Source: Bradyrhizobium genosp. L (GTDB lineage Bacteria; Pseudomonadota; Alphaproteobacteria; Rhizobiales; Xanthobacteraceae). From it: 64,000 nucleotides of DNA. The notes beneath the pieces were generated by a model, which did not search any database, was not told the origin of the DNA, and saw only the letters and a program-made list of their open reading frames with translations. The stretch's first letter is position 1; each line of letters starts with the position of its first letter. The stretch spans positions 2,418,001 to 2,482,000 of the forward strand of contig NZ_CP061378.1 of assembly GCF_015624485.1 (NCBI RefSeq), given 5' to 3'. Shown here piece after piece: positions 43,571 through 52,608 of this stretch. The translations under genes were made by a program, and so were the position numbers.

Positions 43571-44353
43571 ATGCCCCGTTTTGCCGCCAACCTCACCATG
43601 ATGTTCAACGAGGTCCCGTTCCTCGACCGCTTCGAGGCGGCGGCGAAGGCCGGCTTCACCGCGGTCGAATTCCTGTTTCCCTATGAGCATCCGGCGGAAG
43701 AGGTCGGCAAACGACTGAAGGCGGCCGGCCTGACGCAGGCGCTGTTCAACCTGCCGCCAGGCGACTGGAGCGCCGGCGAGAAGGGCTTTGCCGCGCTGCC
43801 GGATCGCTTCAGCGACCTGCAAGTGAGCCTGAAGACCGCGCTGCCCTATGCGCATGCGACCGGCGTCAAGCGGCTGCATTTGATGGCGGGTATCGCCGAT
43901 CGCAGCGACGCCAAGGCGGTCGCGGCGTTCCGCAAGTCGGTCGCCTATGCCGCGGAGTTCTTCGCCCCGCACGGCGTCGACGTCGTGATCGAGCCGATCA
44001 ATCCGCGCAACGTGCCCGGCTACTTCCTCAACGACTTCATCTTCGCGCGCGACCTGATCAACGAGCTGAAGATTGCGAATCTGAAGCTGCAGTTCGACAT
44101 CTACCACTGCCAGATCATCCATGGCGACGTCACCATGCGGCTGCGCGAGATGATGCCGTTCATCGGCCACATCCAGATCGCCTCGATCCCCTCGCGCAAC
44201 GAGCCCGACGGCGAAGAGCTGAACTATCCGTTCCTGTTCGATGAGCTGGACCGGCTCGGCTATGGCGGCTTCGTCGGCTGCGAATACAATCCGCGCGGCA
44301 AGACCACCGACGGTCTCGCCTGGTTCAGGCCCTACGCCGGAGCAAAGCCATGA
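43571..44353 (+). CDS. otnI: 2-oxo-tetronate isomerase
   Basis: A 260-residue TIM-barrel protein of the hydroxypyruvate isomerase-like family. NLTMMFNEVPFLDRF opens the barrel. The metal-binding Glu residues are in VVIEPINPRNVPGYF and GCEYNPRG, with QFDIYHCQI in between. OtnI converts 2-oxo-tetronate to 3-oxo-tetronate. It starts 13 nt after ltnD and overlaps otnK by four bases. Hydroxypyruvate isomerase is the alternative within the family, but the gene order supports OtnI. Confidence 0.85.
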   Translation: MPRFAANLTMMFNEVPFLDRFEAAAKAGFTAVEFLFPYEHPAEEVGKRLKAAGLTQALFNLPPGDWSAGEKGFAALPDRFSDLQVSLKTALPYAHATGVKRLHLMAGIADRSDAKAVAAFRKSVAYAAEFFAPHGVDVVIEPINPRNVPGYFLNDFIFARDLINELKIANLKLQFDIYHCQIIHGDVTMRLREMMPFIGHIQIASIPSRNEPDGEELNYPFLFDELDRLGYGGFVGCEYNPRGKTTDGLAWFRPYAGAKP

Positions 44354-45639
44354 CTCTCGCCAGGGAACTGTCTCTTGGCTGCATCGCCGACGACTATACC
44401 GGCGCCTCCGACCTCGCCAACACGCTGACCCGCGCGGGCCTGCGCACCGTGCAGACCATCGGCGTGCCGGCCTCCGATCTCACGCTGCCCGAGGTCGACG
44501 CGGTCGTCGTCTCGCTGAAGAGCCGCTCGATCGAGGCCGGGCTTGCCGTGACGCGCTCGCGCGCCGCGGAGACCTGGCTGCGCGGACGCGGCGCGGCGCA
44601 TGTCCTGTTCAAGATCTGCTCGACTTTCGATTCCACGGATGCCGGCAACATCGGCCCGGTCATGGACGCGCTGCGCGCCGATTCCGGCGACAGCGTCGTG
44701 CTGGTGACGCCGGCCTTTCCGGAGACCGGCCGCACCGTCTACCAGGGCAATCTGTTCGTCGGCGCGGTGCCGTTGAACGAGAGCCCGCTGAAGGACCACC
44801 CGCTCAACCCGATGCGCGATTCCAACCTGGTGCGTGTGCTCGCGCGGCAGAGCAGGACCAAGGTCGGGCTGGTCGATCTGGCGACACTCGCCCGCGGCGC
44901 CGACGCGGTCCGGGCCAAGCTCGCCGATCTCGCCGCCAAGGGCATTGGTGCCGCGATCATCGATGCCGTGTTCGACCGCGACCTCGAAACCATCGGGCAG
45001 GTGGCACTGGACCATCGGCTGTCGGTCGGCGCCTCCGGCATCGGGCTTGGCCTGGCGCGAGGTCTGATCGCTTCAGGCAGGGTGAAGCCAGCCGCGGCGA
45101 ATGCAACGCCGGAGATGGCGGTCGGCGGCCCCGCCGCCTGCCTCGCCGGCAGCTGTTCGCAGGCGACGTTGCAGCAGATCGCCGGCGCCGAAAAACGGAT
45201 GCCGGTGCTGCATCTCGATCCCGAGCGGATCGTCACGACCAAGGATGAGGCGCAGCGTGCGCTCTCCTGGGCAAAGGGACGGCTCGGCGAGGGCCCGATC
45301 CTGATCGCCAGCAGCGCGACACCCGAGCATGTCGCAGCTCTGCAATCCCGGCATGGCCGCGATGCAGTCGGACATGCCATCGAGCAGGCGATGGCCGACC
45401 TCGCCGAGGGACTGGTCGGCGCGGGCGTGCGCAGACTGGTGATTGCCGGTGGTGAAACTTCAGGCGCCGTGGTCGATCGCTTGCGGATTCCCGGCTTCCT
45501 GGTCGGCGCTGAAATCGCTGCGGGGGTTCCGGTTTTGCGCGCGGTCGGCGCGGCAAGCGGCGAGATGCTGCTTGCCCTGAAATCAGGCAATTTCGGCGGA
45601 CCGGAATTCTTCTCGGATGCGCTTGCCCTGATGCGCTGA
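44350..45639 (+). CDS. otnK: 3-oxo-tetronate kinase (DUF1537 family)
   Basis: A 429-residue four-carbon acid sugar kinase. The N-terminal domain contains IADDYTGASDLANTL near residue 12, KICSTFDSTDAGNIGP and LVTPAFPETGRTVYQGN; the C-terminal nucleotide-binding domain has VIAGGETSGAV. OtnK phosphorylates 3-oxo-tetronate at O4 with ATP. It closes the plus-strand threonate operon, and its product is the substrate of the divergent otnC, giving DHAP and carbon dioxide. No PdxA-like gene is present, which argues for the OtnC branch rather than the PdxA2 branch. Confidence 0.9.
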   Translation: MTLARELSLGCIADDYTGASDLANTLTRAGLRTVQTIGVPASDLTLPEVDAVVVSLKSRSIEAGLAVTRSRAAETWLRGRGAAHVLFKICSTFDSTDAGNIGPVMDALRADSGDSVVLVTPAFPETGRTVYQGNLFVGAVPLNESPLKDHPLNPMRDSNLVRVLARQSRTKVGLVDLATLARGADAVRAKLADLAAKGIGAAIIDAVFDRDLETIGQVALDHRLSVGASGIGLGLARGLIASGRVKPAAANATPEMAVGGPAACLAGSCSQATLQQIAGAEKRMPVLHLDPERIVTTKDEAQRALSWAKGRLGEGPILIASSATPEHVAALQSRHGRDAVGHAIEQAMADLAEGLVGAGVRRLVIAGGETSGAVVDRLRIPGFLVGAEIAAGVPVLRAVGAASGEMLLALKSGNFGGPEFFSDALALMR

Positions 45640-45720
45640 CACACGCCGTCGCGGCTTATGTCACGGCGGTAACGGCGTCTCCGTAGTTCAACGGGGAACC
45701 AAATTAACCGTAACGAAGGT

Positions 45721-45751
45721 GGGACGCTGGCTTTGATGCCTGCGGCGTCCC
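45721..45751. terminator. GGGACGC / GCGTCCC hairpin
   Basis: A 7-bp stem (45721-45727 with 45745-45751) and a 17-base loop lie 81 bp after the otnK stop and 66 bp before the chemoreceptor start. There is no T tract, so it is either a weak terminator of the otn operon or part of the chemoreceptor leader. Confidence 0.3.
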
Positions 45752-45817
45752 GCCGCGCCAGCAGCCGATTTTCCGCACCTTTCGGGTCTCGCGAGCCCGA
45801 CATCAATAGGCATCACG

Positions 45818-47509
45818 ATGTTCGCCAAATTCTCGATCCGCGCCAAGATCATCGCCGTGGTTGCGTTCCTGCTCGTCGCGATGATGGCGATGGGTCTGCT
45901 CGCGGTGCAGAGCATGCGGGCGATCAACGCCAACACCGTCGACATCACGACGAGCTGGCTGCCCAGCGTCCGCGTGCTCGGCGATCTTCGCGCCGGCGTC
46001 ATCACCTACCGCAACGTGATCCGCGAGCACATGCTCGCCGAGACGCTCGAGGAGAAGCTGGCGCAGGAGAAGACCCTTGCGACGGTGATCGACGCCAACA
46101 CCAAATTCCGCGCGACCTATGAGGCGATGATCACCTCTCCGGAAGAGCGGGCGCTCTACAAGCAGTGGACCGACACCTGGGACCGCTACCGGAAGGGCAC
46201 CGAAGAGGTGATGGCGTTGTCGCGCAAGGAAGCCGGCAAGTTTCCGCACGACGCTCACGAGCTGAATACCAAGACCGTGAACAAGATCGGCCTCGAGGCC
46301 GATGAGATCATGCGCAAGGATATCGATCTCAACAACACCGGCGCGGACAAGGCCGCGAAGGACGCAGCCGACAATTTCTCCTCGGCATTCATGCTGCTCT
46401 GCCTGATGATCGGCGCGGCCGTCGTCATTGGCGTCGGCGTCAGCTTCATGATGATCCGCGACGTCTCGGCCGGCATCGCCTCGATCATCGCGCCGATGCA
46501 GGCGCTGGGCCGCGGCGACCTCACCGCCACCGTGCCGCACCAGGGCGAGAAGACCGAGATCGGCGCAATGGCCGACACGCTTCAGGTGTTCAAGGAAGCC
46601 CTGATCGCCAAGAAGGCCGCTGACGAGGCTGCCGCCGTGGACGCCGAAGCCAAGATCGAGCGCGGCCGCCGGGTTGATGGCATCACCCGCAATTTCGAGC
46701 AGATGATCGGCGAGATCGTACAGACCGTGTCGTCGGCCTCGACCCAGCTCGAAGCCTCCGCCGGCACGCTGTCCTCGACCGCCAAGCGCTCGCAGGAATT
46801 GACCACCACGGTCGCCGCAGCCTCCGAGGAGGCCTCCGCCAATGTGCAGTCGGTGGCGTCGGCGACCGAGGAACTGTCGTCCTCGGTGACCGAAATCAGC
46901 CGCCAGGTGCAGGAATCGGCGCGGATGGCCGGAGACGCCGTCGGCCAGGCGCGCACCACCAACGATCGCGTCAGCGAGCTGTCGAAGGCCGCATCCCGCA
47001 TCGGCGACGTCGTCGAGCTGATCAACACCATTGCCGGCCAGACCAACCTGCTGGCGCTGAACGCCACCATCGAAGCCGCGCGCGCCGGCGAGGCCGGCCG
47101 CGGCTTTGCGGTGGTCGCCTCCGAGGTGAAGGCGCTCGCCGAGCAGACCGCGAAGGCGACCGGCGAGATCGGCCAGCAGATTGCAGGCATCCAGGCCGCA
47201 ACGCAGGAATCGGTCGGCGCGATCAAGGAGATCTCCTCGACCATCGAACGCCTGTCGGAGATTTCGTCGACCATCGCGGCCGCAGTCGAGGAGCAGGGCG
47301 CGGCGACCCAGGAAATCTCGCGCAACGTGCAGCAGGCCGCCCATGGCACCCAGCAGGTTTCGGCCAACATCAGCGACGTGCAGCACGGCGCGACCGAAAC
47401 CGGCTCGGCCTCGAGCCAGGTGCTGTCTGCGGCGCAGTCGCTCTCCGGCGACAGCAACCGCCTCAAGCTCGAGGTCGGCAAATTCCTCGACGCCGTGCGC
47501 GCGGCCTGA
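45818..47509 (+). CDS. methyl-accepting chemotaxis protein
   Basis: A 563-residue transmembrane chemoreceptor. TM1 is at about residues 10-31, a periplasmic four-helix-bundle sensor spans about 32-188, TM2 about 189-212, HAMP about 213-265 ([17 protein letters not shown]), and then a long coiled-coil signalling domain. The hairpin tip is the conserved [20 protein letters not shown] region near residue 405. The C-terminus lacks a CheR-tethering pentapeptide. The ligand is unknown. A proper terminator follows at 47538, and a fragment matching its C-terminus lies at 47728-47877. Confidence 0.93.
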   Translation: MFAKFSIRAKIIAVVAFLLVAMMAMGLLAVQSMRAINANTVDITTSWLPSVRVLGDLRAGVITYRNVIREHMLAETLEEKLAQEKTLATVIDANTKFRATYEAMITSPEERALYKQWTDTWDRYRKGTEEVMALSRKEAGKFPHDAHELNTKTVNKIGLEADEIMRKDIDLNNTGADKAAKDAADNFSSAFMLLCLMIGAAVVIGVGVSFMMIRDVSAGIASIIAPMQALGRGDLTATVPHQGEKTEIGAMADTLQVFKEALIAKKAADEAAAVDAEAKIERGRRVDGITRNFEQMIGEIVQTVSSASTQLEASAGTLSSTAKRSQELTTTVAAASEEASANVQSVASATEELSSSVTEISRQVQESARMAGDAVGQARTTNDRVSELSKAASRIGDVVELINTIAGQTNLLALNATIEAARAGEAGRGFAVVASEVKALAEQTAKATGEIGQQIAGIQAATQESVGAIKEISSTIERLSEISSTIAAAVEEQGAATQEISRNVQQAAHGTQQVSANISDVQHGATETGSASSQVLSAAQSLSGDSNRLKLEVGKFLDAVRAA

Positions 47510-47537
47510 CATAGATTGCAAGATGACACGTTGGAGA

Positions 47538-47570
47538 ATGCCCGGCCGTTGCAGGCCGGGCATTTTTCTT
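47538..47570 (+). terminator. intrinsic terminator of the chemoreceptor gene
   Basis: A perfect 10-bp stem (ATGCCCGGCC at 47538-47547 with GGCCGGGCAT at 47554-47563), six-base loop and TTTTCTT. It starts 29 nt after the stop codon and is the most convincing rho-independent terminator in the window. Confidence 0.88.
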
Positions 47571-47727
47571 GGTGTGTTGCCGGTGTCGCATGCTCCGTCA
47601 TTCAACGGAAGGCGCGGTTAACCAACCGTAGTTCCACGCGCGATAATTTGCCACGGCGCGACGAGGCCCATCGCAGAAGAGGTGGTCGCAACAAAACACT
47701 CCCGCATCCCGAGCGCGCGGCGAGCCG

Positions 47728-47877
47728 GCCGCGAATATCAGCTATGTGCAGCGCTGCGCCGTCGAGACCGGATCGGCCTCATCGCAGGTGCTCGGCGCGG
47801 CGCAGTCACTTTCGGGTGACAGCAACCGCCTCAAGCTCGAGGTCGGCCGGTTCCTGAGCAACGTGCGGGCGGCCTGA
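47728..47877 (+). pseudogene. 3' remnant of a second chemoreceptor gene
   Basis: In one frame 47728-47877 encodes about 49 residues ending in a stop. It matches the last residues of the upstream chemoreceptor: [31 protein letters not shown] and NVRAA are shared with only a few substitutions. No start or earlier receptor sequence precedes it. About 125 bp upstream, TTCAACGG near 47601 and TTAACC-ACCGTA resemble the leader of the intact gene near 45688. A tandem receptor copy that lost its middle by deletion explains both. The rest of the 559-bp gap to 48068 holds only the terminator and unassigned sequence. Confidence 0.8.
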
Positions 47878-48068
47878 CGCGCGGGAAAAGCAGCCATCCG
47901 GCGGTTCGCGCTGCTGGCTCCAGCCGCGCGCGTTTTGCGAGCTATGCCAAGGAAGTGAAGGGCTCCGTGCCTGCGTGGGTTGGCCTTTCACCCTCTATCG
48001 GGTAGATCGGCCGTTGGAAACGCCGATTCCATTGCCTTGGGCGGGCTTATTTCGGGAATGCCACTTTT

Positions 48069-51000
48069 ATGATCGCACTGGTCCGTATCGCGCTGAGCCG
48101 GCCATATACTTTCGTCGTGCTCGCGCTGCTGCTCCTGATCATCGGACCGCTGGCGGCGCTGCGCACGCCGACCGACATCTTTCCGGATATCCGCATCCCC
48201 GTGATCGGCGTGGTCTGGCAGTACACCGGCCTGCCGCCGGACCAGATGAGCGGGCGTATCACCACACCGTTCCAGCGCGCGCTGACCACGACCGTCAACG
48301 ACATCGAGCACATCGTCGCCAATTCCTATAATGGCGTCGGCATCATCAAGATCTTCTTCCAGCCCAACGTCGATATCCGCACCGCCAACGCCCAGGTCAC
48401 CGCGATCTCGCAGACTCTGCTGAAGCAGATGCCGCCGGGTGCGACACCGCCGCTGATCCTGAACTACAGCGCCTCGACCGTGCCGATCATCCAGGTCGCG
48501 CTGTCGGGCGACGGCCTGACCGAGCAGAATCTCGCCGATATCGGCATCAACCAGCTGCGGACGCCGCTGGTCACCGTGCCCGGCGCCGCGATCCCGTACC
48601 CGTTCGGCGGCAAGCAGCGCCAGGTTCAGATCGACCTCAACTCGACGTCACTGCAGGCGCGCGGCCTGTCCGGCCAGGACGTCGCCAATGCACTCGCCGC
48701 CCAGAACCTGATCACGCCGGTCGGCACCCAGAAGATCGGCGGCTTCGAATACACCGTCAATCTCAACAACTCGCCGCTCAAGCTCGAGGAGCTCGGCGAC
48801 CTCCCGATCAAGCAGGTCAACGGCGCCATGGTCTATGTGCGCGACGTCGCCACGGTGCGCGACGGCAACCCGCCGCAGACCAACATCGTGCACGTCGACG
48901 GCAACCGTTCGGTGCTGATGATGGTGCTGAAGGCGGGCGCGACCTCGACGCTCGATATCATCTCCGGCATCAAGCAGAAGGTGATCGACGTCAAGGACCA
49001 GATGCCGGATGCGCTGAAGATCGGCTTCATCGGCGACCAGTCGGTGTTCGTCCGCGGCGCGATCACCGGCGTCGCCTTCGAAGGCGTGATCGCGGCGCTG
49101 CTCACCAGCGTGATGATCTTGCTATTCCTCGGCAGCTGGCGTTCGACCGTCATCATCGCGGTGTCGATCCCGCTGTCGGTGCTGGGCGCCATCATCATGC
49201 TGTCGGCGATCGGCGAGACGCTGAACATCATGACGCTCGGTGGGCTGGCGCTCGCCGTCGGCATCCTGGTCGACGATGCCACGGTGACGATCGAGAACAT
49301 CAACTACCACCTCGAGCAGGGCAAGCCGGTCGAGCAGTCGATCCTCGACGGTGCCAACCAGATCGTGACGCCGGCCTTCGTCTCGCTGCTCTGCATCTGC
49401 ATCGTGTTCGTGCCGATGTTCTTCCTGACCGGCGTGGCGCGCTTCCTGTTCGTGCCGATGGCGGAAGCGGTGATGTTCGCGATGATCTGGTCGTTCATCC
49501 TGTCGCGCACGCTGGTGCCGACCATGGCGAACTATCTGCTGCACGCCCACGTCCACCACGAGGGCGGACCGCCGAAATCGCGCAACCCCTTGGTCTGGTT
49601 CCAGCGCGGCTTCGAGGCGCGGTTCGAGCGCATCCGCAGCGGCTATCGCGGCCTGCTCGAGATGGCGCTCGGCCACCGCAAGGTGTTCGTGAGCCTGTTC
49701 CTGATGGTCGTCGCCGCCTCGTTCGTGCTGGTGCCGTACCTCGGGCGCAACTTCTTCCCCTCCGTCGATGCCGGCAACATCCTGATGCACGTCCGCACCC
49801 AGGTCGGCACCCGCGTCGAGGAGAGCGCCAACCAGCTCGCCGATATCCAAAAGGCGATCCGCAAGCTGGTCCCCGGCGAGATCGAGACCATGACCGACAA
49901 CATCGGCATGCCGATCTCCGGCATCAACATGACCTACAACAACACCGGCGTGATCGGCCCGCAGGACGGCGACATCCAGATCCGCCTCAAGGAAGGCCAC
50001 AAGCCGACCGCGCAGCATGTGCGCACGCTGCGCGAGCAGCTGCCGCGGCTGTTCCCGGGTACCAGTTTCGCCTTCCTGCCCGCCGACATCGTCAGCCAGA
50101 TCCTCAATTTCGGCGCGCCGGCGCCGATCGACCTGCAGATCCGCGGCGCCAATCTCGAAGCCAACTTCGCTTACGCCAACAAGCTGCTGGCGAAGATCAA
50201 GCGCATTCCCGGCATCGCCGATGCGCGCATCCAGCAGTCGCCGAACAACCCGACCTTCAACATCGATGTCGACCGCACCCGCGCGCAATATGTCGGCCTG
50301 ACCGAGCGCGACGTCACCAATGCGCTGGTGGTCAACCTCGCCGGCTCCTCGCAGGTCGCGCCGACCTACTACCTCAATCCCGACAACGGCGTGTCGTATT
50401 CGATCGTGATGCAGACGCCGCAATACCAGATCGACTCCTTGAGCGCGTTGCAGACCCTGCCGATCACCGCGACCGGCAACACCCAGGCGCCGATCCTCGG
50501 CGGCATCGCCGACATCAAGCGCGCGACCTCGAGCGCGGTGGTCTCGCAATACGACATCCAGTCGCTGGTGCAGATCTACGCGACGACTCAAGGCCGCGAT
50601 CTCGGCGGGGTGGCGACCGACGTGCGCCAGCTGATCGCCGATACCGCCAAGGAGGTGCCGAAGGGCTCGTCCGTGGTGCTGCTCGGCCAGGTGCAGACCA
50701 TGAACGCGGCCTTCACCGGCCTGTTGTTCGGCCTGCTCGGCGCGATCGTGCTGATCTATTTCCTGATCGTGGTGAACTTCCAGTCCTGGTCGGACCCGTT
50801 CGTGATCATCACGGCGCTGCCGGCGGCGCTTGCCGGCATCGTCTGGATGCTGTTCACGACCCAGACCACGCTGTCGGTTCCTGCGCTGACCGGCGCCATC
50901 ATGTGCATGGGCGTCGCGACCGCCAACAGCGTGCTCGTGATCAGCTTTGCCCGCGAGCGCTACGAGGAGCTCGGCGACCCCGTCGCGGCTGCTCTGGAAG

Positions 51001-51254
51001 CCGGTTTCGTCCGGTTCCGCCCAGTGCTGATGACCGCGCTTGCCATGATCATCGGCATGGCGCCGATGGCGCTGGGGCTGGGCGAGGGCGGCGAGCAGAA
51101 CGCCCCGCTCGGCCGTGCCGTGATCGGCGGCCTGATCTTTGCAACCTTCGCGACGCTGATGTTTGTTCCCGTGGTATTCAGTATGGTACACAAGAAACAA
51201 GGCGCCAAAGTCGCCGCCGCCGCCTCATCGGAGATGCCGCATGCCGCCCACTGA
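48069..51254 (+). CDS. RND-family efflux transporter permease
   Basis: A 1061-residue inner-membrane pump with the duplicated RND layout: TM1 at about 12-32, a large periplasmic loop, six helices near 335-540, a second loop, and helices near 870-1040. VDDATVTIEN in TM4 keeps the proton-relay Asp pair. The TM10 Lys found in AcrB-type pumps is replaced (GVATANSVLV). It probably exports organic compounds with the adaptor at 51241, whose start lies 14 bases inside this gene. No outer-membrane channel gene is present. The ribosome site before ATG 48069 is weak. Confidence 0.92.
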   Translation: MIALVRIALSRPYTFVVLALLLLIIGPLAALRTPTDIFPDIRIPVIGVVWQYTGLPPDQMSGRITTPFQRALTTTVNDIEHIVANSYNGVGIIKIFFQPNVDIRTANAQVTAISQTLLKQMPPGATPPLILNYSASTVPIIQVALSGDGLTEQNLADIGINQLRTPLVTVPGAAIPYPFGGKQRQVQIDLNSTSLQARGLSGQDVANALAAQNLITPVGTQKIGGFEYTVNLNNSPLKLEELGDLPIKQVNGAMVYVRDVATVRDGNPPQTNIVHVDGNRSVLMMVLKAGATSTLDIISGIKQKVIDVKDQMPDALKIGFIGDQSVFVRGAITGVAFEGVIAALLTSVMILLFLGSWRSTVIIAVSIPLSVLGAIIMLSAIGETLNIMTLGGLALAVGILVDDATVTIENINYHLEQGKPVEQSILDGANQIVTPAFVSLLCICIVFVPMFFLTGVARFLFVPMAEAVMFAMIWSFILSRTLVPTMANYLLHAHVHHEGGPPKSRNPLVWFQRGFEARFERIRSGYRGLLEMALGHRKVFVSLFLMVVAASFVLVPYLGRNFFPSVDAGNILMHVRTQVGTRVEESANQLADIQKAIRKLVPGEIETMTDNIGMPISGINMTYNNTGVIGPQDGDIQIRLKEGHKPTAQHVRTLREQLPRLFPGTSFAFLPADIVSQILNFGAPAPIDLQIRGANLEANFAYANKLLAKIKRIPGIADARIQQSPNNPTFNIDVDRTRAQYVGLTERDVTNALVVNLAGSSQVAPTYYLNPDNGVSYSIVMQTPQYQIDSLSALQTLPITATGNTQAPILGGIADIKRATSSAVVSQYDIQSLVQIYATTQGRDLGGVATDVRQLIADTAKEVPKGSSVVLLGQVQTMNAAFTGLLFGLLGAIVLIYFLIVVNFQSWSDPFVIITALPAALAGIVWMLFTTQTTLSVPALTGAIMCMGVATANSVLVISFARERYEELGDPVAAALEAGFVRFRPVLMTALAMIIGMAPMALGLGEGGEQNAPLGRAVIGGLIFATFATLMFVPVVFSMVHKKQGAKVAAAASSEMPHAAH

Positions 51255-52440
51255 ACAACGCCCCCCGGTTTCGCACCGGAAATTGGGCATCTTCGGCGTG
51301 GTGGCGCTGATTGGCGCAGGGCTGATCGTCGGCACCGGAATTCGCGCCCGTGAGGAGCAGGACACGCGGCTGAAGGAATGGACCGACGACCAGGCCGTTC
51401 CAAGCGTCGCGGTCTCGCTGCCCAACGCCAAGGCGCTGAGTCCCACGCTCGACCTGCCGGGCCGGCTCGAGGCCTATACCCGCGCGCCGATCTTCGCCCG
51501 GGTGTCCGGCTACCTGAAGAGCTGGAACGCCGACATCGGCGCCCGGGTCAAGGCCGGCCAGGTGATCGCCGAGATCGAGGCGCCCGACCTCGACCAGCAA
51601 TTGCTGCAGGCGCGCGCCGATCTCGCCAGCGCCCAGGCCAGCGCCAAGCTGTCGGAAGCCACGCTGGCCCGGCGCAAGACGCTGGTGGCCTCGAACTTCG
51701 TCTCCGCCCAGGAGATCGACGAGCGCACCGCCGACCTCTCCAACAAGAACGGCGCTGTGAAGGCCGATCAGGCCAATGTCGAGCGGCTGGAAGCGCTCGC
51801 CGGCTACAAGAAGATCACGGTGCCGTTCGACGGCGTGGTCACCTCGCGCGACACCGACGTCGGCGCGCTGATCAATGCCGGCGGCACGACGGGCCCCGCG
51901 ATGTTCACGATCTCGGACGTCCGCAAGCTGCGCGTCTATGTCAACGTGCCGCAGAACTACGTTCCTGCGATCAAGATCGGCGCCAAGGCCGCGCTCACGA
52001 TGCCGGAATATCCGAACCGCACCTTCCAAGCCACGGTGGAGGCCTCCTCGCAGGCGGTCGACGTCGCTTCCGGCACGACGCGGATGCAGCTCGGGCTCGA
52101 CAATTCCTCCGGTGAATTGATGCCGGGCGGCTACGCCAGCGTGAAGCTCAATCTGCAGCGCGATTCCATGCCGCTCAGCATTCCTGCCAGCGCGCTGATC
52201 TTCAACAGCAACGGCCTGCGGGTTGCCACCGTGACGCCCGAGGACAAGGTGCTGTTCAAGACGGTCACGATCGGCCGCGACCTCGGCAAGGAGATCGAGC
52301 TTGCCTCCGGCCTCGCCCCCGACGACCGCATCATCACCGCCCCGCCGGACGGTCTCGCCGACGGCGACCAAGTCCGCGTCACAGGCGCCGGCGCCAAAGG
52401 CAAGCCGACCGCCTCCGAAAAGCAGGACGTGAAGGGGTAG
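51241..52440 (+). CDS. RND efflux periplasmic adaptor subunit (membrane fusion protein)
   Basis: A 399-residue adaptor. An N-terminal anchor or uncleaved signal lies at about residues 15-33, followed by a barrel-sandwich half (ARVSGYLKSWNADIGARVKAG, shown in part), an alpha-hairpin at about 118-190 and beta-barrel segments including VPFDGVVTSRDTDVGALI. It joins the RND pump to an outer-membrane channel encoded elsewhere. ATG 51241 overlaps the pump gene by 14 bases; the in-frame extension upstream is pump-coding sequence. A 9-bp perfect hairpin follows at 52464-52486. Confidence 0.9.
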   Translation: MPPTEQRPPVSHRKLGIFGVVALIGAGLIVGTGIRAREEQDTRLKEWTDDQAVPSVAVSLPNAKALSPTLDLPGRLEAYTRAPIFARVSGYLKSWNADIGARVKAGQVIAEIEAPDLDQQLLQARADLASAQASAKLSEATLARRKTLVASNFVSAQEIDERTADLSNKNGAVKADQANVERLEALAGYKKITVPFDGVVTSRDTDVGALINAGGTTGPAMFTISDVRKLRVYVNVPQNYVPAIKIGAKAALTMPEYPNRTFQATVEASSQAVDVASGTTRMQLGLDNSSGELMPGGYASVKLNLQRDSMPLSIPASALIFNSNGLRVATVTPEDKVLFKTVTIGRDLGKEIELASGLAPDDRIITAPPDGLADGDQVRVTGAGAKGKPTASEKQDVKG

Positions 52441-52463
52441 GAGCAGAAGCTCCTTACTTCGCC

Positions 52464-52486
52464 ATGCCCGGGCTTGACCCGGGCAT
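52464..52486. terminator. ATGCCCGGG hairpin after efflux operon
   Basis: Perfect 9-bp stem ATGCCCGGG / CCCGGGCAT with a five-base loop, 24 nt after the adaptor stop. There is a short T-rich stretch (GTTCTTC) further on. It could be a terminator, or a small dispersed repeat of the same class as its neighbour. Confidence 0.5.
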
Positions 52487-52510
52487 CCACGTTCTTCAAC
52501 CAGTCCGATG

Positions 52511-52603
52511 CGTAGGGTGGGCAAACGCGCGTTAGCTAGCGCCGTGCCCACCATTTCATGCACTGCTCGTGATGGTGGGCACGCTTCGCTTGCCCACCCT
52601 ACG
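52511..52603. repeat. CGTAGGGTGGGCAA inverted-repeat element
   Basis: Outer arms CGTAGGGTGGGCAA and TTGCCCACCCTACG, with inner arms around GTGCCCACCA and TGGTGGGCAC. It is about 93 bp and lies between the convergent efflux and thiolase genes. Confidence 0.8.
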
Positions 52604-52608
52604 ATTCT

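Noticed and set aside
49122..51200. Long minus-strand reading frame opposite the RND pump
   Set aside because: Shadow of the pump gene, with a repetitive His/Asp/Arg composition.
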